In this document: piece by piece, positions 31,404-39,797 of the stretch
How positions within the stretch are numbered: position 1 is the stretch's first letter
Layout of the letters: each line of letters opens with the position of its first letter
NCBI GenBank assembly: GCA_963662765.2
Contig: CAXXUP010000002.1
Coordinates: 62,001 to 126,000, forward strand
Length of the DNA stretch: 64,000 nucleotides
Direction: 5' to 3'
Origin: DATMXT01 sp963662765
GTDB lineage: Bacteria; Bacillota; Clostridia; Oscillospirales; Feifaniaceae
Made by a program: the position numbers and the translations under genes
Notes under the pieces: model-generated
What the model was told of the DNA's origin: nothing
What the model saw: only the letters and a program-made list of their open reading frames with translations
Databases searched by the model: none

Positions 31404-32374
31404 GTATGATGCTTGTTCCGCTGACTGCCTTTGCCCTGACTGCCGGAACGCTGCCCTTCCTCATCCCGTTTTTGCGGCGGCTGAAGTTCGGGCAGACCAT
31501 AAGAGAGGACGGACCCATCTGGCATCAGGGCAAGGCGGGAACCCCCACGATGGGAGGCATTGCCTTCATACTGGGCATAACGGCTGCCATTTTCGCCGGC
31601 ATGCCCGCAATGGGGGATGTGAGCTCGCTGCTTTGCGCCTTATGCGCCCTGTCATATGGACTTATCGGGTTTGCCGACGACTACATCAAGGTGGTCAAAA
31701 AGCGCAACCTGGGGCTGTCGGCCAGACAGAAAATTGCACTGCACATTCTGGCCGGCTGCGCGTACATCGCCGCCATGACTTCGGCCGGGCTCACGTCCAC
31801 GAGCGTCGCAATTCCCTTTACGGGACTTGCACCCGACATTGGCATTCTGTATTATCCGCTCGCGCTTGTCGCAGTGGTCGGCACCGTCAACTCGGTCAAC
31901 CTGACCGACGGACTGGACGGCCTTGCGACGGGGGTAACCTTGCCGGTCGCAGTGCTGTTCATGGTCATCGCATGGAGGCTTGGAGCAGACGATCTGTGGC
32001 TGCCGGCGGCGGCACTGTTTGGCGGACTGCTTGGATTTTTGCCGTACAACCGCAAACCGGCCAAAGTTTTCATGGGGGACACCGGTTCCATGTATCTCGG
32101 CGGTTTAGTGACGGCCTTAGCCTTTTTGGCAGGGATGCCGGTTCTACTTGTCATCTGCGGCGGCGTCTATGTGGCCGAGGCAATCTCCGATATCCTGCAG
32201 GTGGGCTATTTTAAGGCCACCGGCGGCAAGCGGCTCTTTCGTATGGCCCCCTTACACCACCACTTTGAGATGTCGGGCTGGAGCGAGAACAAGATTGTCA
32301 TCCGTTTTTCCCTGATTTCAACGCTGCTGTGCATCCTCGCGTGGCTCGGATACGCGGGGTTTTACGCCATATAA
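31400..32374 (+). CDS. mraY: Phospho-MurNAc-pentapeptide transferase MraY
   Basis: 324 residues with about ten membrane helices. The catalytic Asp pair and following Lys are in GFADDYIKVVKKRNLGLSA; NLTDGLDGLATG, FMGDTGSMYLGG and the HHH motif APLHHHFEM are canonical. Makes lipid I at the inner membrane face. Starts by ATGA overlap with murE. A repeat-like spacer follows instead of murD. Confidence 0.97.
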   Translation: MSMMLVPLTAFALTAGTLPFLIPFLRRLKFGQTIREDGPIWHQGKAGTPTMGGIAFILGITAAIFAGMPAMGDVSSLLCALCALSYGLIGFADDYIKVVKKRNLGLSARQKIALHILAGCAYIAAMTSAGLTSTSVAIPFTGLAPDIGILYYPLALVAVVGTVNSVNLTDGLDGLATGVTLPVAVLFMVIAWRLGADDLWLPAAALFGGLLGFLPYNRKPAKVFMGDTGSMYLGGLVTALAFLAGMPVLLVICGGVYVAEAISDILQVGYFKATGGKRLFRMAPLHHHFEMSGWSENKIVIRFSLISTLLCILAWLGYAGFYAI

Positions 32375-32377
32375 TTT

Positions 32378-32553
32378 AAGGCAACACCGCATGAGTTTAC
32401 GGCTGGCACCTTAAACGCCCATCTGCTTGTAAATTTTACGTCATATCTCACAAAAATGCTCGCAAATACATCCAGTATTCGCTGCGCTTTTTGTTTTGTA
32501 GACAAAAAATTTACAGGGCGCAGCTGAGCATTTTAAATCGTGCGGTATTACCC
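32378..32553. repeat. MITE-like repeat element between mraY and ftsW
   Basis: About 176 bp of non-coding, AT-richer DNA bounded by imperfect terminal inverted repeats: GGCAACACCGCA at the left and TGCGGTATTACC at the right (the latter reads GGTAATACCGCA in reverse). Inside, further complementary pieces occur (GTAAATTTTA / AAAAATTTAC and AAATGCTC / GAGCATTTT), so the whole can fold into a long hairpin. No ORF. No transposase is in the window, and I saw no second copy here. Confidence 0.55.
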
Positions 32554-32572
32554 AAATAAAGGGGGCTGATGC

Positions 32573-33688
32573 ATGACAAAAAACAATAAACTCGAGCAGG
32601 ACAACGGCATCGACCTTCCGTTTTTCGTACTCGTCATGCTGCTGTGCTCGGCCGGACTTGTCATGGTCTTTTCAGCCAGCCATGCCAACGCCTACTACCG
32701 GTTCGGGGACAGCTATTACTTCATCCGGCATCAGCTCAAGTGGTTTTTGCTGGGCGTTGTCATCATGCTTGTCACAGCGAAATTTTTGACTGTAAAGCTG
32801 CTGAGGATATCGGTGATCCCGGCCTTTGCATTTTCGGCCATCACCCTCATACTGGTATTGATCCCGGGAATCGGCACCGTCAAAAACGGAGCGCAGCGGT
32901 GGCTGTTCGGCTTCCAGCCCTCCGAGGTCGCGAAACTAGCTCTCATTTTGAGCATGTCGGCACTCATGGTCAAACTGCAGAAAACCATGCACACCTTTTC
33001 AAAAGGGCTTTTGCCCTGTACCGGACTGCTGGCATTTTTCTGCGGTTTGGTGGCGCTGGAACGGCACATCTCGGCCACAGTGCTGCTTTTTGCGATCGGC
33101 GGCGTTATGATGTTCATCGGCGGCGTCCGCATCGCTTATATCGTCGCTGCGGGGCTTACGGGTGTTGGCGGAATCGTCGGCATTATCGCAATCAGCGGCT
33201 ATGCACTCGACCGAATCAAGGTCTGGCTCGACCCGTTTACCGATCCCTTGGGCGACGGGTTTCAGACTATTCAAAGCCTCTATGCTATTGGCTCAGGCGG
33301 GCTGTTCGGGCTAGGCATCGGCAACAGCCGGCAGAAGTATCTCTACATCCCGGAGCCTCAAAATGATTTTATTTTTTCCATCGCCTGCGAGGAACTGGGG
33401 CTTGTGGGCGCCGTATTCATCGTGCTGCTCTTTGCACTCCTCATCTGGCGCGGGTTCACGATCGCGCTGCGGGCCCCGGATCGTTTTTCGGGACTGGTCG
33501 TCACCGGCATCACAGTGCAAGTGGCCATTCAGGCCATCCTTAACATTGCGGTTGTCACCAATTTAGTGCCGAATACCGGCATTTCGCTCCCGTTTTTCAG
33601 CTACGGCGGAACATCGCTGGTCATGCTGCTCTTTGAAATGGGCATCGTGCTGGCCGTATCCAGACGATGCCGGCTGCGAAAGGACTGA
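32573..33688 (+). CDS. ftsW: SEDS peptidoglycan glycosyltransferase FtsW/SpoVE
   Basis: 371 residues, about ten membrane helices. Family motifs: FSASHANAYYRFGDSYYFIRHQ near the N-terminus, NGAQRWL..FQPSEVAKLALIL, YQTIQ-type FQTIQSLYAIGSGGLFGLGIG, and C-terminal PNTGISLPFFSYGGTSLV. Polymerises lipid II with its partner PBP (SpoVD). ATG after AAAGGGGGCTG. Placed between mraY (with the repeat) and murG. Confidence 0.95.
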   Translation: MTKNNKLEQDNGIDLPFFVLVMLLCSAGLVMVFSASHANAYYRFGDSYYFIRHQLKWFLLGVVIMLVTAKFLTVKLLRISVIPAFAFSAITLILVLIPGIGTVKNGAQRWLFGFQPSEVAKLALILSMSALMVKLQKTMHTFSKGLLPCTGLLAFFCGLVALERHISATVLLFAIGGVMMFIGGVRIAYIVAAGLTGVGGIVGIIAISGYALDRIKVWLDPFTDPLGDGFQTIQSLYAIGSGGLFGLGIGNSRQKYLYIPEPQNDFIFSIACEELGLVGAVFIVLLFALLIWRGFTIALRAPDRFSGLVVTGITVQVAIQAILNIAVVTNLVPNTGISLPFFSYGGTSLVMLLFEMGIVLAVSRRCRLRKD

Positions 33689-33692
33689 TCGC

Positions 33693-34796
33693 GTGAAGCT
33701 CCTGCTGTCTGGCGGCGGTACGGCCGGGCATATCAACCCGGCCATCGCCATTGCTGACTTCTTTAAGGCCCGGCATCCGGACGCCGACATACGCTTTGTG
33801 GGAACCGACTACGGCATAGAGAGCAAGCTTGTCCCCAAGGCCGGATACCAGCTCTACACGGTGGAGGTCTACGGCCTGCGCCGAAAACTTGATCTCAGAA
33901 ATATTCGCAGTGCCGTAAAGGCGTATGCCGCCATCGGCAAGTCGAAGGAGATCATCCGGGAATTTGCGCCCGATGTCGTCCTAGGAACCGGCGGCTATAT
34001 CAGCGGCCCCGTCGTGTGGGCTGCCTGTGACATGAAAATTCCGACCGCCATCCACGAGCAAAACGCTTTCCCGGGGCTGACCACCCGTCAGCTCGCAAAA
34101 CGGGCGGACAAACTCATGATCAGCTTTGACACAAGCAGGCGGTATTTTCGCCGTGAAGCTGTATTGGTCGGCAATCCAATCAACGAGAAAATGCTATTTT
34201 CCGACCGGGCGACGGCCCGAGAGAAGCTCGGGATTGGCGATGTGCCACTGCTTGTGACTTTCGGAGGCAGCATGGGCAGCCGCCCCTTTAACGAGGACAT
34301 CATGGAGCTTATGCGGCTGCATGCACCGAGCGGGGTCCTGAAACATATACACGCGGCGGGGCAGTTTGGCATCCGATGGATGCCGGGCGATCTTGCTGCC
34401 ATGGGGGTCAATCTCGCACAGCTGCCCAACATTGATCTTCGGGAGTACATTTACGACATGGATACGGTCATGGCGGCGGCAGACCTTGTCATCACAAGAG
34501 CCGGGGCTATTACGCTGGGGGAAATTGCCGTCATGGGCAAGCCATCCATCCTCATTCCGTCGCCCAACGTCACTAACAACCACCAGTACTACAATGCCAA
34601 GGCTTTTGCCGATGCGGGGGCCGCAATCCTCATTGAGGAGAAGGACTGCTCCGGCACCCAGCTGTGGGAGCTGACCCGGGAACTGTTGGCGGACGCCCCG
34701 AGGCTTTCGGCCATGTCGCAGGCAGCGCATGGACTTGCCATCTACGATTCAGCGCAGCGAATCTACGACACCGTCCTGCCGCTTTTGCGCGGCTAA
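33693..34796 (+). CDS. murG: UDP-GlcNAc transferase MurG
   Basis: 367 residues, GT28. N-terminal LLSGGGTAGHINPAIAIA, the GGYISGPVVWAA stretch, AIHEQNAFPGLTTR, and the C-terminal domain with TFGGSMGSRPFNE and TRAGAITLGEIAVMGKPSILIP. Converts lipid I to lipid II at the membrane. GTG at 33693 with AAGGA upstream, 4 bp after ftsW. Confidence 0.96.
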   Translation: MKLLLSGGGTAGHINPAIAIADFFKARHPDADIRFVGTDYGIESKLVPKAGYQLYTVEVYGLRRKLDLRNIRSAVKAYAAIGKSKEIIREFAPDVVLGTGGYISGPVVWAACDMKIPTAIHEQNAFPGLTTRQLAKRADKLMISFDTSRRYFRREAVLVGNPINEKMLFSDRATAREKLGIGDVPLLVTFGGSMGSRPFNEDIMELMRLHAPSGVLKHIHAAGQFGIRWMPGDLAAMGVNLAQLPNIDLREYIYDMDTVMAAADLVITRAGAITLGEIAVMGKPSILIPSPNVTNNHQYYNAKAFADAGAAILIEEKDCSGTQLWELTRELLADAPRLSAMSQAAHGLAIYDSAQRIYDTVLPLLRG

Positions 34797-34892
34797 TGGC
34801 GTTGTGTGCTCAAGTCACGCACGCTTAATCCCAAATTACCCCTTTTGTGCATATTATGGGTCGAACCATAAAAATGCGGAAGGGCTGATCTG

Positions 34893-36167
34893 GTGGAAAT
34901 TCTTAACGACGAATACCGCGTCTTTGGAGGGAAAAGGCTCTCCGGCGAGACGTCGGTGCAGGGGGCGAAAAACGCCGCGCTTCCGATTCTGGCGGCGTCG
35001 CTGCTTGTCCCCGGCGTCACCGTGCTGACAGGCTGCCCTGATATTGTGGATGTCAAGGTCATGCTGGAAATTCTTACGGAGCTCGGGTGCGAGGTTTCGC
35101 AGTACGGAGACACCGTTGCGGTCGACGCCTCACAGCTCACCCGGAGCGAGGTTCCGGAGTACTTAATGCGGGAGATGCGATCCTCCATCATGCTGCTGGG
35201 TGCCCTCTTGGGACGGTGCGGCGAGGGAGCCATATCGGCGCCGGGAGGATGCGCGATTGGGCTTCGACCCATCGATATGCATCTGGCGGCCATCGAGTCG
35301 CTGGGTGCGGAGGTCATTCAGGGGAGGAATCGGGTAACCTGCCGGTGGCGCAGGGCGGGGGCGGCGGAGGTCATCCTTCCGTATCCGTCGGTCGGCGCGA
35401 CCGAGAACACCATGTTTTCAGCTGCGCGGCTGCCGGGCACAACCCTGATCCGGGGAGCGGCTAAGGAGCCCGAAATCGTCGACCTGCAGCAGGCGCTGTG
35501 CGCCATGGGTGCGAGGGTTCAGGGAGCCGGCAGCAGCGTCATCCGTATCGACGGCGTTGCGGCGCTGCACCCCGCCTGTTACCAGGTCATGCCGGACCGC
35601 ATTGCGGCCGCCACGCTGCTCGCAGCGGGGACCTCGGCCGGGGGAGACATTTTCGTCAAGGGTGCGAAGGGCTATGACATGGTACCGGCACTGAATGTGC
35701 TGCGGCGCATGGGGGCCGAAGTTATGGGCGGCGCCGACGGAATTCGGCTTCGCAGGCAGGGGCATCTGCACGCGGCCGGTGTCATTGAAACGGCGCCCTA
35801 CCCCGGTTTTCCGACCGATATGCAGGCTCCGTTTATGGCGGTGGCCTGCTCCGCCGACGGCGTGACAACCGTCAACGAGAATGTCTTTGAAAACCGGTTT
35901 CGGCATGTCCCGGAACTGATTAAACTGGGCGCTGACATCACTGTGACAGAGCGCACGGCCACCGTGACGGGTGTGCCGAAGCTGCGGGGCGGCGCGGTGG
36001 AGGCCACCGAACTGCGGGGCGGAGCGGCGCTCATCATCGCAGGGCTTGCGGCTGAGGGTATGACGACCATTGCGGGCAGGAAGTACATTGACAGGGGCTA
36101 TGAGAATATCGCAAGAGATCTTGCGGCGTTAGGAGTAAAAATTGAAGGTGCCAAAAAAGAGGATTAA
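34893..36167 (+). CDS. murA: UDP-GlcNAc 1-carboxyvinyltransferase MurA
   Basis: 424 residues. EPSP synthase-like double domain with GAKNAALPILAASLL (Lys-Asn pair at the active site), the catalytic Cys loop in ISAPGGCAIGLRPIDMHL (target of fosfomycin), and FPTDMQAPFMAV. First step of peptidoglycan precursor synthesis. GTG at 34893; about 96 bp of spacer after murG, where I see no gene. Clostridial dcw order keeps murA here before divIB. Confidence 0.96.
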   Translation: MEILNDEYRVFGGKRLSGETSVQGAKNAALPILAASLLVPGVTVLTGCPDIVDVKVMLEILTELGCEVSQYGDTVAVDASQLTRSEVPEYLMREMRSSIMLLGALLGRCGEGAISAPGGCAIGLRPIDMHLAAIESLGAEVIQGRNRVTCRWRRAGAAEVILPYPSVGATENTMFSAARLPGTTLIRGAAKEPEIVDLQQALCAMGARVQGAGSSVIRIDGVAALHPACYQVMPDRIAAATLLAAGTSAGGDIFVKGAKGYDMVPALNVLRRMGAEVMGGADGIRLRRQGHLHAAGVIETAPYPGFPTDMQAPFMAVACSADGVTTVNENVFENRFRHVPELIKLGADITVTERTATVTGVPKLRGGAVEATELRGGAALIIAGLAAEGMTTIAGRKYIDRGYENIARDLAALGVKIEGAKKED

Positions 36168-36921
36168 AAAAAGAGCCGGAAAGCATAAGGCGAAAAGACG
36201 CCTTATGCTGCTCTGCTCGCTTTTGGTGCTGATCGTTTTGTTGATCTTTGCAGGCTATGCCGTGAGCGAGCTGCTCGTCACCGACATTGAGGTGGTGGGG
36301 GAGAGCCGGTACGGCGAGGATGTCATCGTGGAGACAAGCGGTATCGAGCCGGGTCAAAGGCTGCTGCTGCTTCCACGGACAGGCATCAAAAAGACGCTGC
36401 TGCAGGCGCTGCCGTACCTCGAAGAGGCAAAAATCTCTTTCATCCCCCCGGGCACTGCCCGCATCACGGTCACGGCAGCAACGCCCATGTGTATCATGCA
36501 GTTGCCCGAGGGCTCCTATGTTATCAGCGACAGCTGGCGCATTCTGGGTCCCGCCGAATCGGCAGATGCCGAGCTGCCGGACGTTGCCATGGACATGCCC
36601 GACGGGCAGCAGGTCGGAGACGAGCTGGCATTTTTTTCTGAGGCGGACCGCCGGATAGCTGTTGACATTTTCTCGGTACTGAAAGATAATGATATATTGA
36701 AAGATATATCTGAAATCGACATGAAAAATACGGCCGAAATAACCGTCAGATACCTTGACCGCTTTACGGTCAAGTTGGGGGACAAGCTGGATCTCGCTGC
36801 CAAAATGCGGCTTGTCGAGGCTTCGGTCCAGTCACTCTCACAGACGGCGCGCGGAATTCTCGACGCCACACTGGATGGACGGGTGAGTTATCGGCCCGAG
36901 CGAAAGGGAAACGGGAATTGA
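36142..36921 (+). CDS. divIB: Cell division protein DivIB/FtsQ
   Basis: 259 residues: highly basic cytoplasmic tail (VPKKRIKKRAGKHKAKRR), one membrane helix (LMLLCSLLVLIVLLIFAGYA), then a POTRA domain beginning VTDIEVVGESRYGEDVIVETSGI and the beta domain to about 230. Bitopic divisome protein acting with FtsL/DivIC. TTG at 36142 overlaps the murA end, with AGGAG 6 nt upstream. Confidence 0.9.
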   Translation: MKVPKKRIKKRAGKHKAKRRLMLLCSLLVLIVLLIFAGYAVSELLVTDIEVVGESRYGEDVIVETSGIEPGQRLLLLPRTGIKKTLLQALPYLEEAKISFIPPGTARITVTAATPMCIMQLPEGSYVISDSWRILGPAESADAELPDVAMDMPDGQQVGDELAFFSEADRRIAVDIFSVLKDNDILKDISEIDMKNTAEITVRYLDRFTVKLGDKLDLAAKMRLVEASVQSLSQTARGILDATLDGRVSYRPERKGNGN

Positions 36922-37775
36922 ACCAAAATAACGACTTTCAAGCGGAGCAGACTTCGTTTGCAGACCACAACCTCGAAACGCCGGAGCGGGACACCGGTGC
37001 CGGAAGACCCAGCTCTCCGGGGCAGGACTACGGAAAGCGCGGCTATGCCGGGAGGTTTGCGGTCTTTTGCGTCTGTCTGCTTTTTGGATTTCTTGTCGCA
37101 ATGCAGTTTAAGAGCGTGAAGCTCTCAGTGGACACCGTGCAGAATAATCAGCTCATGCGTGCCGAGGAACTGCAGACGCTGCTCAACAAGGAGCGGCTAA
37201 AAAATGAGCAGCTCTATGGCGAGATCATGCAGTATAAAGATGATCTGTCAAAATACCGCGAACAGGCACTCTCCTCCGGAGACTATGCCGAGGTGCTGGC
37301 GCGGCAGCTCATCCGGTCGGAACTGGTCGCCGGAATTACCGATGTCGAAGGGCCCGGCGTCACCATCACAATGACGGACAGTACGGATCAGATTACGACA
37401 GAATATTTGAACGACCCAAACTATTATATTATTCACGACACGGATATTTTAAGTGTCATCAACGAGCTCCGAGACGCCGGTGCCGAGGCTGTCGCCATCA
37501 ACGGCGAGCGGCTGATCGCAACCAGTGAAATCCGATGCGCGGGTTCCATTGTCAGCGTCAACAACAACCGCTACGCAGCGCCTTATGTCATTACGGCCAT
37601 CGGAGACCCCGATGCCCTGGACAGCGCATTGCGAATGCGGGGCGGCGTCGTCGACCAGCTGGCCCCGTGGGGCATCGGTGTCAACATCGAGAAGAGTGAG
37701 CTTATCAAAATAAAAGGGTATACGGGCGGAATCACATTTAAATATGCCACCCCGTCAGAGGGAAGTGATGATTAA
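36918..37775 (+). CDS. DUF881 family protein of the division cluster
   Basis: 285 residues: about 45 hydrophilic residues, a membrane helix (FAVFCVCLLFGFLVAMQF), a coiled coil (about 70-125), and the DUF881 domain with GPGVTITMTDS, IIHDTDILSVINELRDAGAEAVAINGERL and GSIVSVNNNRYAAPYVITAIGD. DUF881 genes sit before sbp and ftsZ in many clostridia and bacilli (ylxW/ylxX); the molecular role is not established. TTG at 36918 overlaps divIB. Confidence 0.92.
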   Translation: MNQNNDFQAEQTSFADHNLETPERDTGAGRPSSPGQDYGKRGYAGRFAVFCVCLLFGFLVAMQFKSVKLSVDTVQNNQLMRAEELQTLLNKERLKNEQLYGEIMQYKDDLSKYREQALSSGDYAEVLARQLIRSELVAGITDVEGPGVTITMTDSTDQITTEYLNDPNYYIIHDTDILSVINELRDAGAEAVAINGERLIATSEIRCAGSIVSVNNNRYAAPYVITAIGDPDALDSALRMRGGVVDQLAPWGIGVNIEKSELIKIKGYTGGITFKYATPSEGSDD

Positions 37776-38107
37776 TGTTCTGGGGAGTAATCGGCATGGC
37801 AATCGGCTGCGCGGCGGGGCTCTATTTTCCCGGCTATTTTCCGGAGAGCCTGTCGCCTTACATGGCCATCGCCCTTGTGGCCTCTTTCGACACAATCGTA
37901 GGCGGACTGAGGGCCAAGTATGCGGGCGACTACAACGGTCGAATTTTCATTTCGGGCTTCTTTCTCAATGCCGTGTTGGCGGTGCTGCTCACAATGTTCG
38001 GAAAACGCATCAATCTGCAGCTCGAACTGGCTGCCATGGTGGTCTTCGTCATGCGCATCTTTCAAAACTTCGCGTATCTGCGGCGCAACCTATTGAACTT
38101 GGACTGA
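37775..38107 (+). CDS. sbp: Small basic protein (DUF1290, sbp)
   Basis: 110 residues, three to four membrane helices, with VASFDTIVGGLRAKYAGDY and FISGFFLNAVLAVLLTMFG, the DUF1290 hallmarks. In Bacillus it lies ahead of ftsA-ftsZ. ATG at 37775 overlaps the stop of the DUF881 gene. Role in division not established. ftsA is absent between it and ftsZ. Confidence 0.92.
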   Translation: MFWGVIGMAIGCAAGLYFPGYFPESLSPYMAIALVASFDTIVGGLRAKYAGDYNGRIFISGFFLNAVLAVLLTMFGKRINLQLELAAMVVFVMRIFQNFAYLRRNLLNLD

Positions 38108-38115
38108 TCCCGATG

Positions 38116-38143
38116 GTATAATAGCTGCAGACGGCTATTATAC
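38116..38143. other. Perfect inverted repeat upstream of ftsZ
   Basis: GTATAATAGC, 8-nt loop, GCTATTATAC, just after sbp. Each arm contains TATAAT, one on each strand. The 10-mer TATAATAGCT recurs at 38228-38237 over the ftsZ promoter. Could be a weak terminator, promoter or operator. Confidence 0.4.
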
Positions 38144-38224
38144 ATTCATTCTATGCGCGTGCGGTTTTCGCCTTTACAGGCAAACGCACTTGCTGAAATT
38201 ATGCCATCTTTGCTTTTGCTTCTA

Positions 38225-38233
38225 TGATATAAT
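38225..38233 (+). promoter_or_regulatory. Extended -10 promoter of ftsZ
   Basis: TGATATAAT, an extended -10 (TGn-TATAAT) with no convincing -35 hexamer, about 40 bp before the ftsZ start. Confidence 0.55.
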
Positions 38234-38271
38234 AGCTATAATTCGGACAGTGGACACAGGGAGGTACATAC

Positions 38272-39528
38272 ATGTTTATAGAGCTCGATTCCAACAACTC
38301 GGCTCCGGTCATGATCAAGGTACTGGGCATAGGCGGCGGCGGGAACAACGCTGTCAACAGAATGGCTTCCTCCGGAATCACAAGCGTGGAGTTTATTGCG
38401 ATAAATACCGACAACCAGGATCTAAAGTCCTCCAGAGCGACACAGAAGATCCAGATCGGCGCCAAGTTGACCAAGACACAGGGCGCCGGCGCCAGACCTG
38501 AAATCGGCGCCCGCGCGGCCGAGGAGAGCCGGGATGAGATTGCCGCCGCCCTCAAGGGCGCGGATATGGTGTTTATTACGGCTGGAATGGGCGGCGGAAC
38601 CGGAACCGGCGCCTCTCCCATCGTGGCCGAAATCGCCAAGGAGATGGGTATCTTGACGGTTGGCATTGTGACAAAGCCCTTCCTGTTTGAGGGCAAACGC
38701 CGCATGTCGGTCGCGGATCAGGGCATCACCGAGCTGCGTGAGCGGGTGGATTCGCTGATCGTCATCCCCAACGAGCGGCTCAAGCTGATCAGTTCGACCC
38801 CCATCACGCTGCTCAATGCTTTCGAACGGGCCGACGACGTGCTGCGGCTCGGCGTCGCAAGCCTTTCGGACCTCATCAATGTGCCCGGATACATCAACCT
38901 TGACTTCGCGGACGTCAGTGCGGTCATGCGGGGAGCCGGATATGCCCACATGGGTGTTGGCATTGGCGTGGGTCGGGAAAAGACGAGTGAGGCGGTGCTG
39001 GAGGCAATCAACAGCCCCTTGATCGAGACCACCATCAGCGGTGCCCGCGGGGTCATCATCAGCTTCAATGCACCGACGGACATCGGCCTCGATGAGGTCG
39101 ATGAGGCGGTCAGCATGGTCACTGCGCAGGCCCACCCGGACGTCAATATCATCTGGGGCGTCTCCTTTGATGAAAGTCTGCACGACGAGGTCCATGTCAC
39201 GGTCATCGCGACGGGATTTGAGAACCTCACGGTCGCCGGGGACCCCGAGACAAGGACGGCACCAGGCCAAAGGCCGTCCGCAAAAAGTGAGGACAAGCCT
39301 GCCGAGGCAAGACCTGAGGTCAGGCAGGAGGCTCCTTTTGCGGCGGGAACCGGCGGATATAAACCCTTCTCCTTCAACCCGTCCTCGGCCGCACCCGAAG
39401 CTGCGGCAAAGCTCGACTTACCCAAAATTGACACGCCGGCGACCAAACGAGAAGATCCGTCCCCTGCTGTCGACGATGACATCAACAGCCTCGACAAAGT
39501 GCTGGAAATCTTCAAACGCAGAGGCTGA
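38272..39528 (+). CDS. ftsZ: Cell division GTPase FtsZ
   Basis: 418 residues. GTPase domain with VLGIGGGGNNAVNRMA, the tubulin signature MGGGTGTGASPIVAEIAKE, and PFLFEGKRRM; the T7 loop NLDFADVSAVM follows. Residues ~320-395 are a disordered Pro/Ala/Lys-rich linker. The tail DDDINSLDKVLEIFKRRG differs from the usual IPxFLR core (see findings). Forms the Z ring. ATG after GGGAGGT. Confidence 0.97.
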   Translation: MFIELDSNNSAPVMIKVLGIGGGGNNAVNRMASSGITSVEFIAINTDNQDLKSSRATQKIQIGAKLTKTQGAGARPEIGARAAEESRDEIAAALKGADMVFITAGMGGGTGTGASPIVAEIAKEMGILTVGIVTKPFLFEGKRRMSVADQGITELRERVDSLIVIPNERLKLISSTPITLLNAFERADDVLRLGVASLSDLINVPGYINLDFADVSAVMRGAGYAHMGVGIGVGREKTSEAVLEAINSPLIETTISGARGVIISFNAPTDIGLDEVDEAVSMVTAQAHPDVNIIWGVSFDESLHDEVHVTVIATGFENLTVAGDPETRTAPGQRPSAKSEDKPAEARPEVRQEAPFAAGTGGYKPFSFNPSSAAPEAAAKLDLPKIDTPATKREDPSPAVDDDINSLDKVLEIFKRRG

Positions 39529-39554
39529 TAATTTTGCCCAAATTAAATCAGGGG

Positions 39555-39583
39555 GCCCGACGGCACAAGCCGCCGGGCTTTTT
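39555..39583 (+). terminator. Terminator after ftsZ
   Basis: GCCCGACGGC, 4-nt loop, GCCGCCGGGC followed by TTTTT. Confidence 0.85.
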
Positions 39584-39624
39584 GAACCCGCGTCGCTTAC
39601 AGGCGTCGCGGCCGCCCGCAGGAC

Positions 39625-39653
39625 TTGCCATGAAAAACGGTTTATGCTATAAT
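39625..39653 (+). promoter_or_regulatory. Promoter of the corA leader transcript
   Basis: TTGCCA, 17-nt spacer, TATAAT, about 37 bp before the leader ORF. Confidence 0.7.
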
Positions 39654-39696
39654 TAAACGGTTAATAATAATGCCGCACGGCAGAGAGGAGTCCGAC

Positions 39697-39780
39697 ATGA
39701 ATCCCGACCCGGGACGAAGTACCGTTCCTATACAAATAAATAAAAGTGGCCGGGTACAATGTCGAATTGCGCCCGGCTGA
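39697..39780 (+). CDS. Putative 27-residue leader peptide upstream of corA
   Basis: A small ORF, MNPDPGRSTVPIQINKSG then RVQCRIAPG, with an excellent Shine-Dalgarno (GAGAGGAG, 7 nt before ATG) and a promoter. Its last codons form one arm of a hairpin (GCCGGG at 39748-39753 with CCCGGC at 39772-39777). The Mg transporter gene starts 17 bp after its stop. In enterobacteria Mg transporter mRNAs carry such leader peptides; the N-terminal NPDP resembles the EPDP of MgtL as I remember it. Translation and function are inferred, not proven. Confidence 0.5.
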   Translation: MNPDPGRSTVPIQINKSGRVQCRIAPG

Positions 39781-39797
39781 AGAAGGGCGTGATAACC

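Noticed and set aside
34797..34892. small gene between murG and murA
   Set aside because: Frames in this 96-bp gap have no Shine-Dalgarno and no coding character; the gap is treated as spacer.
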